Shown one piece after another: positions 1 to 5,108 of a DNA stretch of 5,108 bases; position 1 is the first letter of the stretch, and every line of letters begins with the position of its first letter. Source of the DNA: Acidisarcina sp. GTDB lineage: Bacteria; Acidobacteriota; Blastocatellia; Pyrinomonadales; Pyrinomonadaceae. The stretch spans positions 1-5,108 of the forward strand of contig JAJNPX010000513.1 in NCBI GenBank assembly GCA_021155145.1, given 5' to 3'. The notes beneath the pieces are model-generated. The model ran no database searches. It saw only the letters and a program-made list of their open reading frames with translations, and had not been told where the DNA came from. Position numbers and translations under genes: made by a program.

Positions 1-306
1 TTCACGGAATCGGGCCTGATGGCTCGGCGTCTGTCCAGCGTCCGCTCGGGGCTGCAGACATTTGGGTTGACCACTTCGCGGGACGCGTATAGCCAACTCG
101 CGCTGATCTGGGGCGTACAGCCTTTCGTACACGAGACTCCCTGGTCCACCAGAGAGCAGTTGAAGATCGGGGAAAAGGTCTTGCTCGAGGCGGGTGTGGT
201 CGAGGATGGGGAGACCCTTGTAATGATGGCGGGGCGCCTGTCGGGACTCGGGCTTTCGAGTTCGGTAATAATGTGGACGATCGGCGAAGACGTGCCGCGG
301 CGATAG
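1..306 (+). CDS. pyk: Pyruvate kinase, C-terminal fragment (5' end outside window)
   Basis: The reading frame is open from base 1 and ends at TAG 304-306, giving 101 residues of a protein whose family is usually about 470-480 long. It corresponds to the C-terminal domain, which in many pyruvate kinases binds allosteric effectors; the catalytic barrel lies outside the window. Seen in the sequence: the opening FTESG, followed by an Arg/Leu-rich stretch (MARRLSSVR) matching the FT-x-SG-x-TAR-x-x-S segment of the family; LALIWGVQP at residues 33-41, the conserved (R/W)GVxP region; a helix ending LLEAGVVEDGETLVMMAG, matching the usual AEK-x-LxxxGLVKxGDxVVIxAG block; and a final strand before IGED. 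Pyruvate kinase converts phosphoenolpyruvate and ADP to pyruvate and ATP in the cytoplasm. An internal ATG at 19 is not the start. It is convergent with the VIT gene, 18 bp away, with no visible terminator between them. Confidence 0.93.
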   Translation, partial: FTESGLMARRLSSVRSGLQTFGLTTSRDAYSQLALIWGVQPFVHETPWSTREQLKIGEKVLLEAGVVEDGETLVMMAGRLSGLGLSSSVIMWTIGEDVPRR

Positions 307-324
307 ATCGTGGCGGGAACGCGG

Positions 325-1017
325 TCAGGCGACAGTCGTTCCAAACAGCTTACCCACCAGCGCCGTCGCGGCCATAGCGATCGCTCCCCAGAAAGTGACC
401 CTGAGTGCTCCGGTCAGAAGGCTTGCGCCGCCGGCCCGCGCCGCCACGGCCCCAAGTATTCCAAGGCACAAAAGTGAACTGCCGGAAACACCTACGATGA
501 GCCACTCACTTTTTAGCAGCATGGCCACGAGGAGGGGAAGCGCAGCCCCGATGGCAAAACTTGCTGCCGAAAAAACTGCCGCCTGTACGGGCCGGGCCTT
601 CAACTCTTCCGAGATGCCGAGTTCGTCACGCGCGTGGGCCTCTAGCGCATTGTGGGCCATCAACTGGTCTGCCACTTGCCGCGCCAGGTCCGGTTCGAGG
701 CCCCGGTTCACATAGATGCCCGCGAGTTCCATTCGCTCGCCGACATCATCCGTAGCCAGTTCCTTGCGTTCGCGGTCGAGATCCGCCTTTTCGGTGTCGG
801 CTTGCGAGTGGACCGAGACGTACTCGCCCGCCGCCATCGACATCGACCCGGCGACAAGTCCGGCGATCCCGGCGATAAATACTGCACCGCGGTCCGGGCT
901 CGCCGCTGCTACGCCTATCAAAAGGCTGGCGGTGGAGACGATGCCGTCGTTCGCTCCGAGTACGGCCGCCCGCAGCCATCCGATCCTCTCCGTGCGGTGG
1001 CTTTCTGTGTGGCGCAT
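325..1017 (-). CDS. VIT/CCC1-family Fe2+/Mn2+ transporter (230 aa)
   Basis: An integral membrane protein of the VIT1/CCC1 (DUF125) family, whose known members move ferrous iron and/or manganese out of the cytoplasm. Seen in the 230-residue product: a polar N-terminus with HTESHRTERIG, then the signature LRAAVLGANDGIVSTASLLIG at the start of TM1 (about 18-39); TM2 (about 44-68) with SMSMAAGEYVSVHSQ, where Met59/61 and Glu65 match the family's metal-path residues; a charged cytosolic loop (about 70-140) rich in Glu/Asp, matching the metal-binding domain of this family; then TM3 (about 143-167), TM4 (171-193) and TM5 (200-225). The five-helix plan and length are normal. I chose ATG 1017 because it starts just before the conserved HTE..ER motif. 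The frame stays open to an ATG at 1164, but that would overlap the upstream reductase by 37 bp and add a non-homologous 49-residue extension; ATG 1071 is a second alternative. No strong Shine-Dalgarno precedes 1017. Iron versus manganese preference cannot be read from the sequence. Confidence 0.92.
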   Translation of the reverse strand: MRHTESHRTERIGWLRAAVLGANDGIVSTASLLIGVAAASPDRGAVFIAGIAGLVAGSMSMAAGEYVSVHSQADTEKADLDRERKELATDDVGERMELAGIYVNRGLEPDLARQVADQLMAHNALEAHARDELGISEELKARPVQAAVFSAASFAIGAALPLLVAMLLKSEWLIVGVSGSSLLCLGILGAVAARAGGASLLTGALRVTFWGAIAMAATALVGKLFGTTVA

Positions 1018-1127
1018 CGCGCTAGTGTACGGCAAAAACAAGAAAAGCCGAACCTCGAAGGCCCGGCCCATTGATCTCTCAATTGTTCTACTCTCCAAGA
1101 TAGCAATGTCCGCGTGGTCCGATGGAT

Positions 1128-1709
1128 TCAGTGGTATTTTGACTTCACGTTCTGGCGGCCCCATCGGAGCGTTCGGCTCATCCAGATCAGCTCATCCAGA
1201 AAGCCCGCGACGCGCTTTTCATAAGCTGGGTCGAGAAGGTTTCCTTCGCCGTCAAACTTCGAACCCACCGAGGGAAACTGCAGGTCGGTAAATGTTACCG
1301 CGAGGCCGAGTTCCCTGACCATCGGGACCATCGCCTCGATGACGCGGACCCCGCCCCACGGCCCCGCCGAAACGCCGACAAAGGCGACTGCCTTGTGAAT
1401 ATACTCTTTTAGAAGCACATCGAGCACGCTTTTCAGCACTCCGGGATATCCATGATTATACTCGGGGCTGACGATGACAAGCCCGTCCGCCCGTATTATG
1501 GCGTCACGCCATTCGGGAAACGAGCCGCCGATCTCCGTACCGTAATGGTCCCGGGGCAGATCAAAGTCGCGTACGTCAAAAAGCCGGGTTTCGATATCAT
1601 CCCGCTCGGCCATTTTCGACAGGACCCATTTCGCGACCTTTTCGCTTTCTCTCTCCTTGCGGCTGGTGCCGAGCAAGAGCGGAATATAGAGCGTTCCTTC
1701 GTCTCCCAT
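1128..1709 (-). CDS. NADPH-dependent FMN reductase family protein (193 aa)
   Basis: A flavodoxin-fold oxidoreductase of the NADPH-dependent FMN reductase family (SsuE/ArsH/azoreductase-like). These cytoplasmic enzymes use bound flavin and NAD(P)H to reduce free flavin, quinones, azo dyes or metals. Seen: strand one followed by the flavin phosphate loop GTSRKERES at residues 14-22; a mid-region strand LVIVSPEYNHGYPG (77-90), the SPEYN-x-(G/S)-x-PG flavin-contact motif that is diagnostic of the family; the following helix VLKSVLD; and AFVGVSAGPWGGVR (109-122), matching the conserved G-x-(S/A)-x-G-x-x-GG loop. Length (193) is typical. The start at ATG 1709 has no in-frame alternative upstream before AGGAG (1727-1731). 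That AGGAG is 17 nt from the ATG, longer than usual, so translation initiation may be weak or use another signal. It is codirectional with the VIT gene 110 bp downstream and divergent from the zinc-ribbon gene. The physiological acceptor is not predictable. Confidence 0.92.
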   Translation of the reverse strand: MGDEGTLYIPLLLGTSRKERESEKVAKWVLSKMAERDDIETRLFDVRDFDLPRDHYGTEIGGSFPEWRDAIIRADGLVIVSPEYNHGYPGVLKSVLDVLLKEYIHKAVAFVGVSAGPWGGVRVIEAMVPMVRELGLAVTFTDLQFPSVGSKFDGEGNLLDPAYEKRVAGFLDELIWMSRTLRWGRQNVKSKYH

Positions 1710-1750
1710 ATCTGGTAAATCGGCGTCTCCTTTTATATTATTCCTTCATC

Positions 1751-2092
1751 GTGACAAACATTGCTATCGACACAGGGCTTTTCTTCTTTCGCCGCGAACA
1801 ACGGTTCCAGCGCCCGCTTGAGCGTTCGGGGGATGAAACAACGCTCGTGCCCGAGGCCCCAAAGATCCGTTGTCCGCAGTGTCGCTGGCACCCGCGTCGT
1901 ACGAGCCGGTGGATTTGCGTCGATGTCGGCGCACCCGAGAATTTTTCCGGCGGCTGCGGCGCGGTCTGGCACACGTTTGAAACGGGCGGCATTTGTCCCG
2001 GATGTTCACACCGTTGGGCCTGGACGTCGTGCCTCTCATGCGGACGCTGGTCATTGCACGACGACTGGTACGCTGCCGCTAATTCTGATTGA
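1751..2092 (+). CDS. Small double zinc-ribbon protein, function unknown (up to 113 aa)
   Basis: Eight cysteines are arranged as two four-Cys clusters: CPQC (41-44) with C56 and C69, then CPGC (82-85) with C94 and C97. Between and after them are conserved-looking aromatic positions: SRW before C56, GCGAVWHTF at 68-76, HRWAWTSC at 87-94 and a closing WSLHDDWY (100-107). I remember short proteins of this design (CPxC...CGxxWxTFxTxGxCPxC...C..C..WSPHxDWY) in several bacterial phyla, usually annotated hypothetical. I infer structural zinc binding, with protein or nucleic-acid contacts possible. The opposite-strand frames here show no such pattern, so this strand is the coding one. The start is uncertain: GTG 1751 gives 113 residues but has no Shine-Dalgarno; GTG 1847 gives 81 residues, starts just before the zinc core, and has a G-rich GGGGGA some 13 nt upstream. 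The gene is divergent from the FMN reductase and its last 14 bases overlap the oppositely oriented 92-residue gene. Confidence 0.75.
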   Translation: MTNIAIDTGLFFFRREQRFQRPLERSGDETTLVPEAPKIRCPQCRWHPRRTSRWICVDVGAPENFSGGCGAVWHTFETGGICPGCSHRWAWTSCLSCGRWSLHDDWYAAANSD

Positions 2093-2357
2093 TCTTCGAT
2101 CCCTTCATAGTAATGTCTCCGTCTGCCACGATAAAGGTCCGCCCGCTGGACTTGATGGCGATCTTGGAACCGGAGATGGAAATGCTCCCGTCGGCTTTCA
2201 GGACTATCTTCGCTGTGCCGCCTTTTGAACGAAAGATCGCCTCGCCATCGTTAAAGGATAGAAAATGCCGCCTGTATTTCTGGTAGGCCTCGAGTTCTGC
2301 CACCTTTTCCTCCAGTTTTCTGCAGCGCTCCGCCAGACTACGTGTTTCGAGATCCAT
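2079..2357 (-). CDS. Small coiled-coil plus beta-repeat protein, VgrG/gp5-tip-like (92 aa)
   Basis: Not a named gene to me. The start is fixed by GGAGG at 2367-2371, 9 nt before ATG 2357; the frame is open further upstream to 2606, but that part overlaps the next gene and lacks support. Residues 1-30 form a charged helix with Leu8, Leu15 and Leu22 at heptad spacing and Cys12/Val19 in the alternate core position, so a short oligomerising coiled coil is likely. Residues 36-92 are beta-rich with an internal repeat: KADGSISISGSKIAIK (54-69) aligns with VADGDITMKGSKINQN (77-92), and a weaker copy starts at NDGEAIF (36-42). The alternating hydrophobic pattern and the GSKI..N ending resemble the C-terminal needle repeats of VgrG and phage gp5-like spikes. 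I infer a trimeric or other oligomeric rod. It follows the 301-residue gene on the same strand after 167 bp and overlaps the zinc-ribbon gene by 14 bp at the 3' ends. No signal peptide or membrane segment is visible. Confidence 0.8.
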   Translation of the reverse strand: MDLETRSLAERCRKLEEKVAELEAYQKYRRHFLSFNDGEAIFRSKGGTAKIVLKADGSISISGSKIAIKSSGRTFIVADGDITMKGSKINQN

Positions 2358-2366
2358 TATTTTTGT

Positions 2367-2371
2367 CCTCC
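2367..2371 (-). promoter_or_regulatory. Shine-Dalgarno GGAGG of the 92-residue protein gene
   Basis: On the minus strand GGAGG lies 9 nt upstream of ATG 2357 in an A/T-rich context. It decides the start of the small coiled-coil/beta-repeat gene against the longer open frame that reaches 2606. Confidence 0.8.
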
Positions 2372-2464
2372 AAAATAAATGCTGCAGTTCAGAGGCTCGT
2401 TGAAGCGTCCATGCCGAGCTTGATCGCATCAAGAAAGTCCGTAGAACTGGTGAGTTAGACTGCG

Positions 2465-2493
2465 ATAGTAGAGGAATTGAAACGACAAGGCAA
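2465..2493 (-). promoter_or_regulatory. Candidate sigma70-type promoter for the 92-residue protein gene
   Basis: On the minus strand TTGCCT (2488-2493) and TACTAT (2465-2470) are separated by exactly 17 bp (2471-2487); each box matches 4 of 6 consensus bases. It sits in the 167 bp gap after the 301-residue gene, so the small gene may have its own transcript with a leader of about 100 nt. That leader contains a small perfect hairpin, CTTGATGCGATCAAG (2419-2433; 6 bp stem, 3 nt loop), too short to call a terminator or switch. The evidence is pattern only. Confidence 0.35.
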
Positions 2494-2524
2494 GGTCTGC
2501 GCCCCGCCGTCTCCCCAAGGTCCT

Positions 2525-3430
2525 TTACCGGCGTTTTTTCCAGCTCGATCCGCCCAAGAGGTCGTGGCTCCCTGTGATGTTTATCGTCGGGTTGAACTGC
2601 TTCCAAAAATCAAGCGTCTTGAGCTTGTCGAAGGAGACGAATCCCTTGTAGTCGATGTTGTCGCAACTTGTCAGCGCGCACGAGGCCGAGACCGTGATCT
2701 TCAGCCGGGCCGATTTGAACAGGTCCACGCTCGCCCCAATGCGGTTGTAGCCCATATCCGCGCTGAGGAAATGGAAGTTGACATGGGTCTTTACCCAATT
2801 GGGTATTCCCGGGATCATAGACTTCAGTATCAGCTCGCTTGCGAAATGATAGCCGACGTTCGGCGTGACGGTTACGTTGCCGTTCTCATCCATCATCTCG
2901 ATGCCCATCTCGTCGATGTGCACATTGCAGACGTTCTCCTCCGGTTTAGAGCCGAAACCGACGCCGACGTGGAGCGCCCTCAGGTTCATCTTGAACGCCT
3001 CGCCAAAATAGCCGCTGAAGCCCTGGTCCATTTCGGGCGCGTTCAGATATCTGGGCCGTGCGTCGGCGATGCGAAGGCCTCTGTCGGTCAGCACCATCCG
3101 CCAGGGCTCCCGATACCCGATGCCCTTGGTCGCCATCAGCGAAACGCTGTGCGCCCAATGCTTCTGAAAATCCACGGGCTTCGTGCTTCCCTTTTCAAAA
3201 GCTCGATTCTCGCCAATCATCGCCGCCTCGAGATCACGCATTAAGGCGTCGGCGTTCTTCGGGACGAAATCGACACCGTCGAGGGTGTTCTTCTTCACTA
3301 CCAACTGCGCTCGCTTGGGTTTATCCAGAAAGTAGCACTTGAGGTCCATCTTCGGCGTCAGGTCGAGAAATCTCGCATTGATCGAATTATAGACGTCGGA
3401 TGCTATTGCTTCTTCTCTAACGCTTGACAT
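2525..3430 (-). CDS. Unrecognised 301-residue protein
   Basis: I do not recognise this family. The gene itself is well supported: GGAGG at 3438-3442 is 7 nt before ATG 3430, the frame runs cleanly to TAA 2525-2527, and composition is protein-like throughout. There is no signal peptide or transmembrane helix, so a cytosolic (or non-classically exported) soluble protein is expected. The N-terminus (1-100) is mixed helical with a Lys-rich stretch (KPKRAQLVVKK, 37-47) and HWAH at 91-94. The middle and C-terminal parts (about 105-285) look beta-rich, with LRALHVGVGFGS (150-161), an acidic stretch with DEMGIEMMDENGN (173-185), VNFHFLSADMGYNRIG (217-232), and ARLKITVSAS (241-250). Four cysteines (32, 168, 251, 256) show no metal motif. 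The tail is basic (WKKRR). It lies 155 bp downstream of the radical SAM gene and 167 bp upstream of the coiled-coil/beta-repeat gene, all on one strand. A structural or injection-system-associated role is only a guess from the small neighbour. Confidence 0.85.
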   Translation of the reverse strand: MSSVREEAIASDVYNSINARFLDLTPKMDLKCYFLDKPKRAQLVVKKNTLDGVDFVPKNADALMRDLEAAMIGENRAFEKGSTKPVDFQKHWAHSVSLMATKGIGYREPWRMVLTDRGLRIADARPRYLNAPEMDQGFSGYFGEAFKMNLRALHVGVGFGSKPEENVCNVHIDEMGIEMMDENGNVTVTPNVGYHFASELILKSMIPGIPNWVKTHVNFHFLSADMGYNRIGASVDLFKSARLKITVSASCALTSCDNIDYKGFVSFDKLKTLDFWKQFNPTINITGSHDLLGGSSWKKRR

Positions 3431-3437
3431 ATCGGCA

Positions 3438-3442
3438 CCTCC
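3438..3442 (-). promoter_or_regulatory. Shine-Dalgarno GGAGG of the 301-residue protein gene
   Basis: GGAGG on the minus strand with 7 nt spacing to ATG 3430. It is near-ideal and fixes the start. The 155 bp between it and the radical SAM stop contain no ATG-started gene on this strand and no hairpin followed by a T run. There is only a T-rich stretch just after the radical SAM stop and no convincing promoter boxes. Confidence 0.8.
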
Positions 3443-3585
3443 GGAAACCGGTCTTCTTCGAAAACGTGACGATACCTTAGCTCAGATTTGCCTAGAGATA
3501 AATAGAAATTCCGGATCGGTCGAAAATCCTTGAGAATTAGCGGATCTTCTTCGGGTGGTAAAAATGCAAAAGGGGAAAGGCGGGA

Positions 3586-4608
3586 TCAATCGGCGAGCAC
3601 ACGGGCAACGGTTTCTTTGGCGATGCCCTTGCCGTTTCGCTTGTTGAAGTCGGATAGCGAGATCTGGGGGTCACGCCAGGCATCGAGATGGCCGACCTGA
3701 TGCACACACTGTATCGTGCAGGCCGATGCACACCACTTTTCCGTTATGTACTCCCGCTCCATATCCTGATGCGTGTACTCAAGCAGGGGGATGCCCGGCG
3801 TTCCCCGCTGCTGCGAGCACCAGTTCACCATCCCGAATTCGTCGATATAAAGATAACGCGCACCCGCGCGGCACCGCCATTCGTATTCGCCGCCTTCGAC
3901 AAGTTCGTCCTGAAACCAGTTCCAGCGCGCGTACGAGCGGGCACCTTTTTTCTTTATCTCGTAATAAACCTCTTTATCACGCTCGGTGAGGCCCTTGTTC
4001 AAGCCGTCGCTGTCGTGGATCACCCCGACCGTTGACGAGAAACCAAGCTCGCGGGCACGATTCGCTATGATCAATGCCTCCTCAGGATTCGCGACACCGC
4101 CGCCGACCACCGAATTGATATTCACCTTGAACCTGGCGTGGTCACGCAGGTTGACGAGCTTTCCATCGAGCACCTTAAGGCTCTTTTTCGAGACCTCGTC
4201 GGGTGTTACGTTGTCGATCGAGATCTGCAGATAATCGAGCCCCGCCTCGTTCAGCTTCTTGATCTTATCGACCTGAAAATAATAGCCGTTCGAGATCAGT
4301 CCGGCGATCATCCCGTGATGGCGGATGCGGGCTATGATCTCATAGATCTCCGGGTGCATCATCGGCTCGCCGCCGGAGATCGTGATCACCGAAGAGCCAA
4401 ATTCGGCAAGCTTGTCGATGCGTTCGAGCATTACGTCGATCGGCACCGGATCACTCGTCTTGTCGAACTCGTTACAGTAGGTACACGCCAGGTTGCACCG
4501 CCGCATCGGCACGATATGTACCAACACAGGGTGCTTGGTCGAAGCGAACGCACGAACCGTGTGCCTCACTCCGCGTGTAAATCTGCTGAAACTGCTCGCC
4601 TTGGGCAT
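3586..4608 (-). CDS. Radical SAM protein with C-terminal cysteine-rich (SPASM-like) region (340 aa)
   Basis: Radical SAM enzymes cleave S-adenosylmethionine on a [4Fe-4S] cluster to start radical chemistry. Residue numbers count from the chosen start. Seen: [12 protein letters not shown] with the CxxxCxxC triad Cys38/Cys42/Cys45 that binds the cluster; SGGEP at 78-82, the SAM-binding GGE motif; GLISNGYY (103-110); and LQISIDN (127-133), a later barrel strand. After the barrel come a Trp-rich stretch (ARWNWFQDE, about 227-235) and further cysteines: C246 ([11 protein letters not shown]), C264 (NWCSQQRG), and C293/C297/C301, an arrangement like SPASM or twitch auxiliary-cluster domains. The substrate is unknown. 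I recall similar proteins in Acidobacteriota and other diderms annotated only as radical SAM protein. The start at ATG 4608 was chosen because a strong promoter (4625-4653) lies just upstream; the longer start at ATG 4659 would begin upstream of that promoter, beside the terminator hairpin, and adds 17 unremarkable residues. It is not obviously cotranscribed with the 301-residue gene. Confidence 0.93.
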   Translation of the reverse strand: MPKASSFSRFTRGVRHTVRAFASTKHPVLVHIVPMRRCNLACTYCNEFDKTSDPVPIDVMLERIDKLAEFGSSVITISGGEPMMHPEIYEIIARIRHHGMIAGLISNGYYFQVDKIKKLNEAGLDYLQISIDNVTPDEVSKKSLKVLDGKLVNLRDHARFKVNINSVVGGGVANPEEALIIANRARELGFSSTVGVIHDSDGLNKGLTERDKEVYYEIKKKGARSYARWNWFQDELVEGGEYEWRCRAGARYLYIDEFGMVNWCSQQRGTPGIPLLEYTHQDMEREYITEKWCASACTIQCVHQVGHLDAWRDPQISLSDFNKRNGKGIAKETVARVLAD

Positions 4609-4624
4609 AAAACCTAAATGTTTG

Positions 4625-4653
4625 ATTATACGGGGCGGATTCGGCCTTTTCAA
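4625..4653 (-). promoter_or_regulatory. Sigma70-type promoter of the radical SAM gene
   Basis: On the minus strand TTGAAA (4648-4653) and a perfect TATAAT (4625-4630) are separated by 17 bp (4631-4647). Transcription should begin near 4617-4619, leaving a leader of only about 10 nt (with a weak TTAGG) before ATG 4608. This excludes the in-frame ATG at 4659 for this transcript. It lies immediately after the terminator of the upstream LolA-like gene, so the radical SAM gene is an independent transcription unit. Confidence 0.75.
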
Positions 4654-4660
4654 ACACATA

Positions 4661-4682
4661 AGCCGCCCGTCAGAGGGCGGCT
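4661..4682 (-). terminator. Rho-independent-type terminator hairpin after the LolA-like gene
   Basis: A perfect 8 bp GC-rich stem, AGCCGCCC (4675-4682 read on minus) pairing with GGGCGGCT (4661-4668), encloses a 6 nt loop (4669-4674). On the minus strand it begins 22 nt after the LolA-like stop, is preceded by an A-rich stretch, and is followed by a moderately T-rich TTATGTGTTTG. The T run is interrupted, so efficiency is uncertain, but the position between a stop codon and a new promoter fits termination well. Confidence 0.75.
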
Positions 4683-4704
4683 GTCGCTTTTACTTGTGAT
4701 CCGA

Positions 4705-5108
4705 TCATCCCGGAATGATCTTCGTATTCCCTGGCGGCTTGATCTCGAAGACATTTGCTTTTATGGTTGCGTTCCTCTCAATATTCGAGAGCTGGATGGT
4801 TGTCGAGTCGTTGTTTCTCTCAAAGACCTTTGCCTGGACCGGCATTCCATTCGGATCTACCCATAGTTCAGCGCTCTTGTAGCTGTTCGAGGTCTTAGGG
4901 GTGAGTTTCAAGTGCCAAGTCTTTACTGTCCCGTTTACGGTGGCTTCCCCCTGGTAGGTGACTTCGTAATTTGCCTTCAGTTGCTCGCGGTTCATACTCA
5001 TAAAGGCGAGTGCTCCGCCGGCACCCGCGTTTCCTTTCGCATTATCGACCTTTCCCACGATCGCCTGTTCAAGTCTCGGGCGATAGAGGATATACTGGCC
5101 GCCGCCGA
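4705..5108 (-). CDS. LolA-like outer-membrane lipoprotein carrier family protein, C-terminal part (5' end outside window)
   Basis: The frame is open to the right edge and ends at TGA 4705-4707, leaving 133 residues; the N-terminus, including any signal peptide, is missing. Seen: the GQYILYRPRLEQ region near the edge, matching the DG-x-x-(L/I)WxYxPxxxQ strand pair of LolA-type proteins; WHLKLTPK in the middle; a following ELWVDPNGMPVQAKVFE, which matches the LW(I/V)D..TGLPVK strand pair; TTIQLSNIE; and the terminal FEIKPPGNTKII, typical of the family's last strand (F-x-(F/I)-x-PP-x-G-x-x-(V/I)I). LolA shuttles lipoproteins across the periplasm from LolCDE to the outer membrane; many bacteria encode divergent LolA-like proteins whose cargo is unknown, and this one is not close enough by eye to be called LolA itself. 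An internal GTG at 5058 is not the start. The gene is followed by a terminator hairpin. Confidence 0.82.
   Translation of the reverse strand, partial: GGGQYILYRPRLEQAIVGKVDNAKGNAGAGGALAFMSMNREQLKANYEVTYQGEATVNGTVKTWHLKLTPKTSNSYKSAELWVDPNGMPVQAKVFERNNDSTTIQLSNIERNATIKANVFEIKPPGNTKIIPG

Noticed and set aside
1018..1164. N-terminal extension of the VIT protein to ATG 1164
   Set aside because: It overlaps the FMN reductase by 37 bp and adds residues outside the family's usual start; the 230-residue form matches the normal length.
561..1291. Plus-strand open frames opposite the VIT and FMN reductase genes
   Set aside because: Arg/Pro/Ser-rich antisense shadows without motifs, covering clearly assigned minus-strand genes.
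1099..1768. 11 bp inverted repeat (GATAGCAATGT at 1099-1109, complement at 1758-1768) flanking the FMN reductase
   Set aside because: A few such 11-mers are expected by chance in a 5 kb window. There are no target duplications or transposase, so no mobile-element reading is justified.
1733..2054. Overlapping minus-strand open frames opposite the zinc-ribbon gene
   Set aside because: They are Arg/Pro/Ser-rich with no motif. Only the plus frame carries the ordered Cys/Trp/His pattern.
2358..2606. N-terminal extension of the 92-residue protein to a 175-residue version starting at 2606
   Set aside because: It would overlap the 301-residue gene by 82 bp and has no ribosome site at 2606. The internal ATG 2357 has GGAGG at 9 nt and begins the helical domain.
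2477..3244. Long 255-residue open frame on the plus strand opposite the 301-residue gene
   Set aside because: It has no ribosome site or recognisable motif and is His/Arg/Asp-rich as expected of an antisense shadow. The opposite strand has a near-ideal Shine-Dalgarno and clean gene boundaries.
3452..3553. 9 bp direct repeat TCTTCTTCG (3452-3460 and 3545-3553) in the gap before the 301-residue gene
   Set aside because: Too short and simple to separate from chance. There is no third copy and no operator symmetry.
3431..3585. Possible RiPP precursor peptide beside the radical SAM gene
   Set aside because: On the coding strand this gap contains no ATG-started frame before the 301-residue gene. 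The single plus-strand ATG near 3564 runs antisense into the radical SAM gene.

Overview
The window looks like an ordinary chromosomal stretch from a moderately GC-rich, diderm (outer-membrane-bearing) bacterium. The LolA-like periplasmic protein at the right edge supports a diderm. The style of the pyruvate kinase tail, the LolA-like protein, the radical SAM protein and the Cys-rich zinc-ribbon protein reminds me of Acidobacteriota. That is an impression from memory, not a search result. I see no tRNA, rRNA, CRISPR array, insertion sequence or phage integrase.

Layout from left to right. Positions 1-306 (+) hold the last 101 residues of pyruvate kinase. Convergent to it are a VIT/CCC1-family iron/manganese transporter (325-1017, -) and, upstream of that on the same strand, a NADPH-dependent FMN reductase (1128-1709, -). 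Divergent from the reductase is a small protein with eight cysteines in a double zinc-ribbon arrangement (1751-2092, +). Its last 14 bases overlap tail-to-tail with a 92-residue protein (2079-2357, -) made of a short coiled coil followed by a repeated Asp-Gly / Gly-Ser-Lys-Ile beta module resembling VgrG/gp5 needle tips. Upstream of that lies a 301-residue protein that I do not recognise (2525-3430, -). Next is a radical SAM protein with extra C-terminal cysteines (3586-4608, -), driven by a clear sigma70-type promoter (TTGAAA, 17 bp, TATAAT). Last come a rho-independent-type hairpin and the C-terminal part of the LolA-like protein (4705-5108, -), which runs off the right edge.

From the radical SAM gene to the VIT gene everything but the zinc-ribbon gene is on the minus strand. 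The 155-167 bp gaps and separate promoter candidates suggest several short transcripts rather than one operon. The FMN reductase and VIT transporter could be linked through iron chemistry, but this is speculative. The least explained part is 2079-3430, the 301-residue protein with its small coiled-coil/beta-repeat neighbour. It is the best candidate for something undescribed.
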